Shown one piece after another: positions 34,986 through 42,875 of a stretch of 64,000 nt of DNA (position 1 is the stretch's first letter; the number at the start of each line of letters is the position of its first letter). The notes under the pieces are model-generated. The model was not told the DNA's origin and did no database searches. It worked only from the letters and a program-made list of their open reading frames with translations. The stretch is from Sedimentibacter sp. GTDB lineage: Bacteria > Bacillota > Clostridia > Tissierellales > Sedimentibacteraceae. Made by a program: the position numbers and the translations under genes. The stretch is taken from NCBI GenBank assembly GCA_018436705.1, contig JAHDLA010000018.1, forward strand, positions 62,001 through 126,000. Reading direction: 5' to 3'.

Positions 34986-36239
34986 CTATTTCTCATATCT
35001 AATAGCTGCTCCAATGTTTTGAAGTTTTTCCACTATATTTGAATATCCTCTTTTAATATGATATATTTCTGTAATTTCAGTTTCTCCATCAGCAATAAGC
35101 CCTGCTATTATAAGTGCGGCTCCAGCCCTCAAATCCGTAGCTTTGACCTTTGCTCCGCTAAGCATGCTTCTGCCTTTTAGTATTGCACTGCTCCCCTCTA
35201 TTTTAACATCCATACCCATCCTTGAAAGTTCATTGGCATGCATAAACCTATTTTCAAAGATTGTTTCATGCACTATGCTTGTACCATCAGCCATTGAGAG
35301 CATAACCATGAACTGTGCCTGCATATCAGTTGGAAATCCTGGATAAGGAAGGGTTTTTATATCAACAGGCTTAATGTTTCTATCAGAAATCACTCTTATT
35401 TTGTCATCAAATTCTACAACCTTCACTCCAGCTTCCCTAAGCTTTGCAATAACCGGTTGTAGATGGCTTGGGACAACATTTTCTACTGTTACATCCCCCC
35501 CTGCTGATGCAGCCGCAAGCATATATGTTCCGGCTTCGATCCTGTCAGGAATAACGGTATGCTCCGTCTTATGCAACTTCTTCACACCCCTAATTCGTAT
35601 TGTCTTTGTTCCTGCACCAATTATATTGCCGCCCATGCTGTTTATAAAATTTGCTAAATCTACTATCTCCGGTTCTTCAGCAGCATTCTCAAGCACAGTT
35701 TCACCTTCTGCCAGTGTTGCAGCCATTATAATATTTTCAGTAGCCCCTACACTTGGAAAATCTAAATATATATCATTTCCAACCAATTTTTCTGCTGTTG
35801 CATGCACATATCCGCTTTCTGATCTGACTTCAGCACCAAGGTGTTTAAATCCCTTTAGATGCAAATCAATCGGCCTTGTTCCTATTGCGCACCCTCCGGG
35901 CATGTATACCTTTGCGTTCTGGCATCTTGCCAAAAGCGGCCCCATAACAAGAAAAGAAGCCCTCATTTTAGTAATCAGTTCATAGGGCGCTTCACACGTC
36001 TTTATATTTTCTGCCGAAACCTTCAGCGTACTTTCTCCGAGCTCTTCTATTTTAGCTCCCAGTTCCTCGAGGAGCATACACATTATTTTAACATCCTCAA
36101 GGTTAGGAATGTCATGAATTATACAATCTTCCTGTGATAATAACGTTGCTGCCAAAATCGGCAAAATCGAATTTTTTGATCCATCCACTCTTATATTACC
36201 ATTAAGCCCAAGGCTTTTTTTTACCAATATTCGTTCCAT
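34986..36239 (-). CDS. murA: UDP-N-acetylglucosamine 1-carboxyvinyltransferase
   Basis: First committed step of peptidoglycan synthesis: transfers enolpyruvate from PEP to UDP-GlcNAc. The catalytic loop PGGCAIGTRP places the fosfomycin-reactive Cys at 117, the same number as in E. coli. SKNSILPILAA (K22) and PGFPTDMQAQFM are present. 417 residues is standard. AGGAG lies 4-5 nt before the ATG and a promoter overlaps the short leader. The radical SAM gene follows 10 bp downstream. Confidence 0.95.
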   Translation of the reverse strand: MERILVKKSLGLNGNIRVDGSKNSILPILAATLLSQEDCIIHDIPNLEDVKIMCMLLEELGAKIEELGESTLKVSAENIKTCEAPYELITKMRASFLVMGPLLARCQNAKVYMPGGCAIGTRPIDLHLKGFKHLGAEVRSESGYVHATAEKLVGNDIYLDFPSVGATENIIMAATLAEGETVLENAAEEPEIVDLANFINSMGGNIIGAGTKTIRIRGVKKLHKTEHTVIPDRIEAGTYMLAAASAGGDVTVENVVPSHLQPVIAKLREAGVKVVEFDDKIRVISDRNIKPVDIKTLPYPGFPTDMQAQFMVMLSMADGTSIVHETIFENRFMHANELSRMGMDVKIEGSSAILKGRSMLSGAKVKATDLRAGAALIIAGLIADGETEITEIYHIKRGYSNIVEKLQNIGAAIRYEK

Positions 36240-36258
36240 TTTTCTCCTTAAAACCTGA

Positions 36259-36288
36259 ATTATATAATGAAAATCAATTATTTTTCAA
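36259..36288 (-). promoter_or_regulatory. sigma-A promoter of murA
   Basis: On the minus strand, TTGAAA (36283-36288), 18-nt spacer, TATAAT (36259-36264). The expected transcript start is only about 12 nt from the murA ATG. The rest of 36289-36457 is AT-rich with nothing recognisable. Confidence 0.6.
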
Positions 36289-36457
36289 TAATTAATAAAG
36301 CAATCAAATTGACTTGTTCATAATATCATTAATTCAAAAATATTTCAAATGAAAAATATTTAACTTTATTTTAAAAATAACTTCATATTTATTAACAGAG
36401 CAAAATCGCGTGAGATCGATTTCATAATTTGCAAGTACAAAATGTTAACATATTCTT

Positions 36458-36550
36458 CTATAGACGCTCTGCCGCCTTCAGCATAAACATAATTTCAACA
36501 TTTTCTATTTTATCCTTAATTTCTCTAACATTGATTCTATCATTAGACAT
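36458..36550 (-). CDS. possible 30-residue peptide gene
   Basis: A short frame 21 bp after the LD-carboxypeptidase stop, with AAAGGA 9 nt before its ATG. It encodes a charged peptide (SNDRINVREIKDKIENVE in the N-terminal part). No family recognised; it may be a gene remnant or a chance frame. Confidence 0.28.
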   Translation of the reverse strand: MSNDRINVREIKDKIENVEIMFMLKAAERL

Positions 36551-36571
36551 ACCACTTATCCTTTTGCTAGT

Positions 36572-37486
36572 TTATTTTTTAAATTTAATTGTTTTATTAA
36601 GAGTATCTACCTCACACATTATACCTAATGGTATCGTAGACGTAGGAATGCAATGCCCGCATTTTATGTTGTACATAACAGGTTTGCTAAGTCCTTCAAA
36701 GAATTCTTTCATCAAATCATCGATTCCATAGAAAGGATCACGATGATTTTTACACTCTAAAAAATCACCTATAATAATTGCGGCAGCATCGTTTATTTTA
36801 TTTGAAAATTTTAATTGATACAGCATTCTGTCAACCTTTGTAATATTTTCATGTATATCTTCAAAAAACAGAACTTTATCTTTTGTGTCTATCTCATATG
36901 GGGTTCCGATCATAGATGTTAATAAAGAAAGATTTCCTCCAACAATAGTTCCTTCAGCCGTCCCGTCACATATAACTCTGAAATCCTGACCTTCCGGATT
37001 CTTCAAATAAAGCTCATCTCCCATATTAATTGCATTTTTGAAGCTTTCCCTTGAAAAGTCGTCAAAATCATTAATCATATTTGACTTTACCATTGGACCA
37101 TGAAATGTCACTATCTCTGCCTTTTGGTTGAAATATACATTTAAATTGGTAACGTCGCTGTATCCTACGAATATTTTTGGATTTTTCTTCACTATATTTA
37201 AATCAATTTTATCAATAACATGGCTGCTGGTATCTCCACCTCTGATACAAAATATGGCCTTTACTTCCTTGTCAGAGAACATTTCGTTTATATCACGGGC
37301 TCTTTCCTCTCCTGTTCCTGCCTTATATCCATGAAGGCTTTTATATGTACACTTGCCCATTCTTACCTTGTATCCCATATCCTCCAAGAATTTTCTACTG
37401 TGATCCGCCTCTTGTTGTGTGACAGGAGAAGACGGGGCAACGATTGCAACTTTATCTCCTTTTTTTAATTTTTCTGGAAATATCAT
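36572..37486 (-). CDS. LD-carboxypeptidase / MccF-like peptidase S66
   Basis: Serine peptidase that trims murein tetrapeptides between L- and D-residues or cleaves microcin-type nucleotide peptides. The N-terminal APSSPV and the nucleophile elbow CIRGGDTS (S87) are followed by GGNLSLLTSMIGTPYE and FFEDIHE (catalytic Glu). KCGHCIPTSTIPLG supplies the His near the C terminus. 304 residues is typical. No signal peptide, so it acts in the cytosol, as in murein recycling. Confidence 0.9.
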   Translation of the reverse strand: MIFPEKLKKGDKVAIVAPSSPVTQQEADHSRKFLEDMGYKVRMGKCTYKSLHGYKAGTGEERARDINEMFSDKEVKAIFCIRGGDTSSHVIDKIDLNIVKKNPKIFVGYSDVTNLNVYFNQKAEIVTFHGPMVKSNMINDFDDFSRESFKNAINMGDELYLKNPEGQDFRVICDGTAEGTIVGGNLSLLTSMIGTPYEIDTKDKVLFFEDIHENITKVDRMLYQLKFSNKINDAAAIIIGDFLECKNHRDPFYGIDDLMKEFFEGLSKPVMYNIKCGHCIPTSTIPLGIMCEVDTLNKTIKFKK

Positions 37487-37694
37487 ATTTAACTCCTAAT
37501 TTTTTTATGATTATTTTATTATATGCTTAAATTATCCAAACATTATATTTGTTACAGCAATTGCAGTTAACAGTTCAAAAGCAGATAAATTAATGCCATA
37601 AAAACCAGTTTGTATTTCTTATTATTTATTACATTATTATAGCACTTTTTGCAAATTTTTCAATATAAACTCAATTACATTCGAGACTTGAATG

Positions 37695-37730
37695 TAAAAA
37701 ATGGCTTATCATTTGAAGTAAGCCATTTTC
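37695..37730 (-). terminator. terminator after the histidine kinase gene
   Basis: Stem AATGGCTTA / TAAGCCATT around a 10-nt loop, followed on the minus strand by TTTTTTAC. It lies about 175 bp beyond the kinase stop codon. Confidence 0.7.
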
Positions 37731-37751
37731 AATAAAAAAAGAAAAAAGCGT

Positions 37752-37844
37752 ATGATTAAAATAAAGGGGGACGTTATATTTAAAAGTTACACGCTCTTTT
37801 CTTTTGTTTTATTATTGGCAGTATTTATTTTATTATTCACTTAA
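37752..37844 (+). CDS. possible small hydrophobic peptide gene
   Basis: A 30-residue frame that is almost entirely one membrane helix after a short basic start (SYTLFSFVLLLAVFILLFT at the C terminus). A GGGGGA tract lies inside the frame rather than ahead of its ATG, so either the start is non-standard or the frame is not translated. Hairpins flank it on both sides. Hydrophobic peptides of this size include type I toxins, but nothing else supports that here. The remainder of 37487-37903 holds only the kinase terminator. Confidence 0.25.
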   Translation: MIKIKGDVIFKSYTLFSFVLLLAVFILLFT

Positions 37845-37903
37845 TTTTTAAATTTTTCTTCATTAAATTTCAAGTATTATAAACATCAGATATCGTTACA
37901 AAT

Positions 37904-40003
37904 TCATTCGAATTTTGAAAGTCTTATTTCCGCTTTAAATAAATCTCCGTCAATAATTATATTCAAAACTCCGTTCTGAATTTCCATAAGACTTTTTGCT
38001 ATGGCAAGACCAAGCCCGCTGCCCTCAGAACTTCGCGATTCATCTCCTCTTTTAAATCTCTCTAATAGCTCATCTGCAGGTATATTCAACTCATGTGCAG
38101 AAATATTCTTAAAACTGACAATAACTTCTTTATCCTTTTCAAAAATATCTATATATACTCTGGAATTTCTTAAAGCATACTTAAATATGTTTGACAGAAG
38201 GTTTTCTGTTACACGGCTCAACAGTCTTCCGTCAGCTCTGGCATAAATTCTGTCACTCTCAGTGCTGACTTTTAGCATGAGCCCTGATTCTTGAACCTTT
38301 TCATCTAATTCACCTAATATTTGAGAAATTAAAGCATTAACATTCACTCGTGAAAAATTCGGTTCAATACTTCCGCTTGTTGCCTTAGCCGCCTCAAATA
38401 AATCCTCTGTCAATGTTTTAAGTCTGTTTGACTTTCGATCCAACACATCAAGGTATTTAGGTGCATTAGCAGATGTAAGACCTTCTCTTTTCAAAAGATC
38501 TACGTATGATATAATTGATGTAAGAGGCGTTTTAATGTCGTGGGACACGTTTGTAATCAATTCAGTTTTAAGTCTCTCACTTTTAACCTCATTTTGAACG
38601 GCTGCTTTCAGTCCGCTCGTCATATCATTAACATCTTTCGCCATCAATCCAAACTCACCAGGTCCGTCCAGCTTTATTTTATAATCATAATTTCCGGTCT
38701 TTGCTACCTTAAGTCCTTCTTGTACAGTCTGGAACTTTCTTACCTTTCTATACACATAGTAAACTGTGCCTGCTGATAAAGGAATTAGTAATACCGGTGC
38801 TTTTGAAGAGTAATATGAAGTACCAATTAAAATAATAACTGCAGCCATTGATTTAATCATAAGCGGTCCGCCTGATGCAATCTTTACAAACATTCTTGCT
38901 GTATTTAAAAACACCAAGTATGTGAAAGAATGTTTAACCACTGTTCCACTCTTAATGTGCCTTACAATTGAATAAAACATCATTAAAAACAACGACGATA
39001 ATACAGCTGTAGACAGCAGCATGACAAATTTCATGATATTTTCACTTGTATACCTCAAATCTAATACTGCATAAAACTGAGTAAATCCAAGTGTGACTAT
39101 TCCCACAATTAAAATAAGACTTATATCTGAATAAATCCGGTCAATAAATTGCATATGAACTTCTTCGTCACCTGTTACTCTACCTGCAACCACTGTCAAA
39201 TAAACAAAGCACATCAGGACTATAATTACCGATAAAGATATAACAAAAGAATTTTTTATAAGAATAATTCTGTCTTTATTCCACTGCTCAACCCTTTTCA
39301 GAAGTCCTTCTTCAGTAATAGCGGCATAAATTGAAACTTTATTTGTACCATCCTCTATATCTTCCAGCGTATCAATCAGTGAAGCTGAGTAGCTGCTATA
39401 TCCGTTTTCCGGGTAGAGAACTACTCCTTTTTCGTCTACAAGAATATATACATTTTGTAGTTTATAGTAATCTCTGCCCGGGTTATTTGTATTTGTTATT
39501 TCTCTTTTTCCGTCAGCAGCATAATAAATTAAGCCTCCATACTCATCCAGATCTTCCATAATTTGCTCATAAGTAGTTAAATCAGATTTCATTATGGAAG
39601 TTTTAATATCTTCTATGGCTTCTCTTTTTTCAGCCCAGAAAATATCTCTTGCCTCATCGCTGTCATCCAAACCCTTCTCAGCAATAAAATTATTGTAAAG
39701 ATTTTTAAGCTGCCAGCTATCTTCAATATCAAGCTTATTTACTGTACCTCCGCTCAGTATATAATCCTTGCTTTTATAAACTCTGAGCACATATTCAAGT
39801 CGATTTGCCACATAGCGAAGTTCATTGCTTAAGGTGTTGCTTTTCATATAGTTTTTGACTGTAATGCTTTCATAATTTTTCACATTCTCATATACTGTCA
39901 AGGCTGATGCTACTCCAATTAACAAGAATACGACAAGCAGTATGAAGGCCAAAATTTTGCTTAAAGCTTTTCTGCTATATGTCTTCCACTTTGTAACCAA
40001 CAC
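37904..40003 (-). CDS. membrane sensor histidine kinase
   Basis: Two-component kinase of 699 residues. A transmembrane helix (about 15-37) and a roughly 210-residue external domain are followed by a block of about six further helices (about 250-420), an unusual polytopic sensor. Then come a HAMP-like stretch, HisKA with the phospho-acceptor H488 (NVSHDIKTPLTS) and HATPase_c with NLLSNIFKYA and GSGLGLAIAKS. The GTG start at 40003 lies inside the end of the response-regulator gene (29-bp overlap), so the pair is co-translated. The signal is unknown. Confidence 0.9.
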   Translation of the reverse strand: MLVTKWKTYSRKALSKILAFILLVVFLLIGVASALTVYENVKNYESITVKNYMKSNTLSNELRYVANRLEYVLRVYKSKDYILSGGTVNKLDIEDSWQLKNLYNNFIAEKGLDDSDEARDIFWAEKREAIEDIKTSIMKSDLTTYEQIMEDLDEYGGLIYYAADGKREITNTNNPGRDYYKLQNVYILVDEKGVVLYPENGYSSYSASLIDTLEDIEDGTNKVSIYAAITEEGLLKRVEQWNKDRIILIKNSFVISLSVIIVLMCFVYLTVVAGRVTGDEEVHMQFIDRIYSDISLILIVGIVTLGFTQFYAVLDLRYTSENIMKFVMLLSTAVLSSLFLMMFYSIVRHIKSGTVVKHSFTYLVFLNTARMFVKIASGGPLMIKSMAAVIILIGTSYYSSKAPVLLIPLSAGTVYYVYRKVRKFQTVQEGLKVAKTGNYDYKIKLDGPGEFGLMAKDVNDMTSGLKAAVQNEVKSERLKTELITNVSHDIKTPLTSIISYVDLLKREGLTSANAPKYLDVLDRKSNRLKTLTEDLFEAAKATSGSIEPNFSRVNVNALISQILGELDEKVQESGLMLKVSTESDRIYARADGRLLSRVTENLLSNIFKYALRNSRVYIDIFEKDKEVIVSFKNISAHELNIPADELLERFKRGDESRSSEGSGLGLAIAKSLMEIQNGVLNIIIDGDLFKAEIRLSKFE

Positions 40004-40667
40004 CCCACACCACCTTCAGGTATTTTGGATTCTTAGGGTCAATTTCAATTTTTTCCCTTATTCTTCTTATGTGAACTGCTACTGTATTTTCGGGATTAAA
40101 TGACGGTTCGTTCCACACCGCTTCATAAATATCGTCAATAGAAAAAACCCTGCCTTTGTTCTTGGTTAAGAACAGAAGAATTTTATATTCAACCGGCGTC
40201 AGTTTAACTAATTCTCCGTCGATTGTTACTTCTTTTCTTTCATCATCTATAACAAGGTTTCCGGTTTTATAAAAGTTACTTTTCTCACTGTCTAGAGCAC
40301 CGCCCAACGCGGTGTACCTTCTAAGCTGCGACTTAACTCTTGCAATCAGCTCCAAAGGATTAAACGGCTTAGTTATATAATCATCCGCCCCCATATTCAG
40401 ACCGAGAATAATGTCTGTTTCTTCAGATTTTGCAGACAGCATTATTACAGGAATGTTTTTTATTTCCCTGATTTTGGTAGTTGCCTTTATTCCGTCCATT
40501 TCAGGCATCATTATATCCATTATTACTAAATGAATGTCATTGTCTTCAACTGTCTTTATTGCCTGAAGACCAGAATAGCACTTCAATATATTATAACCTT
40601 CATTTTTTAAATATATTTCTATGGCCTCAACAATTTCTTTATCATCATCGCATACTAATATGTTCAT
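39975..40667 (-). CDS. OmpR/PhoB-family response regulator
   Basis: Receiver domain (1-120) with DDD (7-9), phospho-acceptor D51 (VIMDIMMPEMDG), T/S switch residue and K101 region (DYITKPFNPLEL), then a winged-helix DNA-binding domain (about 130-228, LTPVEYKILLFL, ENTVAVHIRRIREKIE). 230 residues. An extended -10 promoter and AAGGAGG lie upstream. Partner of the overlapping histidine kinase. Targets unknown; no ABC transporter is adjacent, unlike bacitracin-type systems. Confidence 0.93.
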   Translation of the reverse strand: MNILVCDDDKEIVEAIEIYLKNEGYNILKCYSGLQAIKTVEDNDIHLVIMDIMMPEMDGIKATTKIREIKNIPVIMLSAKSEETDIILGLNMGADDYITKPFNPLELIARVKSQLRRYTALGGALDSEKSNFYKTGNLVIDDERKEVTIDGELVKLTPVEYKILLFLTKNKGRVFSIDDIYEAVWNEPSFNPENTVAVHIRRIREKIEIDPKNPKYLKVVWGVGYKVEDI

Positions 40668-40691
40668 AATGTCCTCCTTGGTTGATAATAC

Positions 40692-40718
40692 ATTATAACA
40701 TTATTTATAATAAATCAA
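40692..40718 (-). promoter_or_regulatory. promoter of the two-component operon
   Basis: On the minus strand TGTTATAAT (extended -10, TATAAT at 40692-40697) with TTGATT at 40713-40718, spacing 15; the short spacing is compensated by the TGn element. Confidence 0.5.
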
Positions 40719-40737
40719 CAAAAAAATACACTGCGTC

Positions 40738-40771
40738 AAAAAAACCATTAAGGCTGCTGAAAAAGCAGCCT
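40738..40771 (-). terminator. terminator after the DUF3221-like gene
   Basis: Stem AGGCTGCT (40751-40758) with AGCAGCCT (40764-40771), then TAATGG and seven T on the minus strand. Confidence 0.8.
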
Positions 40772-40801
40772 GGCATAATTGTTAAGCGGTAAACACCTGT
40801 T

Positions 40802-41146
40802 TTATTCAGCAATTTCCACTCTATAAGCATTTATCTGAGCCGGATAACTTTCCATAATTTCACCACCATAGGTTATTTTTACCTTGCTTCCTACAGCAAA
40901 CATGGATAAATCATCTAGCACGGCACCATCTATAGGTACTCTTACAACAATTTTATCACTTGAGTTCAATTCGCTTTGTCCTTCATCCGGTCGAACCACA
41001 ATTGATGTCCTTTTATTTTCCAGTACTGTTGCCGTAAAATAGTATTCTCCATCAGCAACTTCTCCGTTTTTTAAGTTATTTGCGATTATTACAGCAATTA
41101 ATGCCAAAAGCAGAACCGTTATTATAATAATTAACTTCTTATTCAT
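40802..41146 (-). CDS. DUF3221-like membrane-anchored protein
   Basis: A 114-residue protein with one N-terminal hydrophobic helix (about 4-24) that is either an anchor or an uncleaved signal. It is followed by a small OB-like beta domain ending in the DUF3221-typical GGEIMESYPAQINAYRVE. Proteins of this family (e.g. YobA) are exported and of unknown role. No lipobox Cys is present. A good AGGAGG-type site precedes the ATG. It lies 48 bp downstream of the HTH regulator gene on the same strand. Confidence 0.65.
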   Translation of the reverse strand: MNKKLIIIITVLLLALIAVIIANNLKNGEVADGEYYFTATVLENKRTSIVVRPDEGQSELNSSDKIVVRVPIDGAVLDDLSMFAVGSKVKITYGGEIMESYPAQINAYRVEIAE

Positions 41147-41194
41147 ATAATTACCTCCTTTTTATATCAGACGTAATATATTTTAAAAAGTTCA

Positions 41195-42712
41195 TTATAC
41201 CGATTCTGCTTCCATAAATAATTTTTCTGCCAGTTTTTCCAGATAAAGAATGACTTCATTTTTATTCTTTATCTGCGCATCGTCCGAAAGTCTGTTCAGG
41301 TAGTCCCAAAACGCGGCGGACATATTCGGTTCACTTATTGCAAATGCTGAACTTGGTGGACCCGACTTTGAAACGATTATGCCCCTGTCCTCTTTACCGT
41401 AAAGAAAAATATCATCTTTCCTGCCTCTGTTCAGCAAAACATTATAATTTTTATATTTTTTAAGATTATATATGACACTTTCAATATGTTCAAAAAATTG
41501 TTCCTTTGTATAATATAGTTCTCTTCCGAAAATCATATCTGAATAAGGAAGTGTAACTGTTCCTTCTAATATTTTTTCAATTGAAGGAATAGAAAGTATT
41601 TCAGTTATATTTGTCTCGTTAATAATATTTTCAAAGCTTTCTTTGCTTTTACTATAAACTTTTATAAATAAATTATTTTTTGTCACATTCATAATTTCTT
41701 CCGCCACGCTACATGGCATTGTCATAATGGAAGGTACCTGCCCTGTTATAATACATGCGCATTTTGCTTCTTCTATTTCTTCAAATAAATTCCAAAATTT
41801 ATTGTAGTTAACAGAATTAAAAATTTTCATAAGCGGTCTGCACAATACATAATAATTGTTATATTCTATAGTCAATGCATTAACAGCAACTTTATCAGTA
41901 ACGAAAAAATTCACCATGTCCTGAAATTTATCCTGAACTGATGTTGAAACAACAGCTGCGGTTTTTGGAGCTATAAAAAGCGTACGCTTGAAGACCCCAT
42001 CTCTGATTCTTGGATAATAATAAGGTTCTATAGCTCCTCCTATATATACTGGAAGCCATTTAGCCAATGCTTCAAGCATTTCGTTTATATCTCTGTTTAT
42101 AGTATGAATTATCTTTATTCGATTCCCCTTTAATAGCACTCTTTTCAGCATCTCTGCCCACATAATTGAAAATTTTCTATCTCCGTAAAGCCATGATAAT
42201 TCTTCATCGCTGAAAAGCAGCAAAGTCTGAGGTTTTTCGGCATCTGCAACCATAGAAAGGAAGCGTACTACAGCTTCTCTTTTTCCCTCCACGCCGTAAT
42301 AATATTCCTTGTCAATATAATTTTCACTGTCTGCACCTTCTCCGTGTACCATTGCATCATTTCTGGTTGTTCCCGCAGTAAAACTGTTAAGAATTTTCTC
42401 TACAGACGGTTCGCTTATTTCCTTCTCCTCCATCAACCATTCGCAAATCATCCGTGCAGCCATATTATAATCATCAGGAAAACAATCATACGAATTAATT
42501 GCCTGAAGTATCATATTTTTTTGATATTCTTCTTTAATTTGTCGTGCGAAATATTCTGACATTGGCAATAAATAGTTCTGTTTTTTGGGAAGCTTTCTCT
42601 CCCCTCTTCTAAGCCGGCTGACATGTGATGCATCAAGAGATACGTTATGCGCAATAGTACTGTTTGACGTATTTGTTATATTCATCAGGAAATTAAGCTT
42701 GTAGGAAAACAT
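41195..42712 (-). CDS. HTH regulator with large unknown C-terminal domain
   Basis: The N-terminal 45 residues form a Cro/C1-type helix-turn-helix (NTSNSTIAHNVSLDASHVSR, then LRRGERKLP). The remaining 460 residues match no family I recognise; they are soluble, mixed alpha/beta and contain motifs such as LLLFSDEELSWLYGDRKF. ATG 42712 has GAGGTG 6 nt upstream, and its promoter (42731-42759) excludes the upstream ATG 42742. It is divergent from the giant SLH protein gene, which it may regulate. Confidence 0.65.
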   Translation of the reverse strand: MFSYKLNFLMNITNTSNSTIAHNVSLDASHVSRLRRGERKLPKKQNYLLPMSEYFARQIKEEYQKNMILQAINSYDCFPDDYNMAARMICEWLMEEKEISEPSVEKILNSFTAGTTRNDAMVHGEGADSENYIDKEYYYGVEGKREAVVRFLSMVADAEKPQTLLLFSDEELSWLYGDRKFSIMWAEMLKRVLLKGNRIKIIHTINRDINEMLEALAKWLPVYIGGAIEPYYYPRIRDGVFKRTLFIAPKTAAVVSTSVQDKFQDMVNFFVTDKVAVNALTIEYNNYYVLCRPLMKIFNSVNYNKFWNLFEEIEEAKCACIITGQVPSIMTMPCSVAEEIMNVTKNNLFIKVYSKSKESFENIINETNITEILSIPSIEKILEGTVTLPYSDMIFGRELYYTKEQFFEHIESVIYNLKKYKNYNVLLNRGRKDDIFLYGKEDRGIIVSKSGPPSSAFAISEPNMSAAFWDYLNRLSDDAQIKNKNEVILYLEKLAEKLFMEAESV

Positions 42713-42730
42713 TATTATCACCTCAATAAT

Positions 42731-42759
42731 ATTGTACTCCATCTGACAACATACGTCAA
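42731..42759 (-). promoter_or_regulatory. promoter and possible operator of the HTH regulator gene
   Basis: On the minus strand TTGACG (42754-42759), 17-nt spacer, TACAAT (42731-42736). An inverted repeat TGAC-N7-GTCA (42744-42758) overlaps the -35 and spacer, the position expected of an autoregulatory site. Confidence 0.55.
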
Positions 42760-42875
42760 CAAAATTGACACGCTACCTGCCATTTTTGTCACGGTCAAAT
42801 GAGCCGACATACTTTTTATTATTATTAACATTATATATAATTTTATTGAGCACAACAAAAAACAAGGAGGTTATT

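Noticed and set aside
35374..35985. 203-residue open frame opposite murA
   Set aside because: Shadow of murA; composition matches an antisense reading.
36429..36731. 100-residue open frame on the plus strand
   Set aside because: Largely antisense to the end of the LD-carboxypeptidase gene; hydrophobic AT-rich translation.
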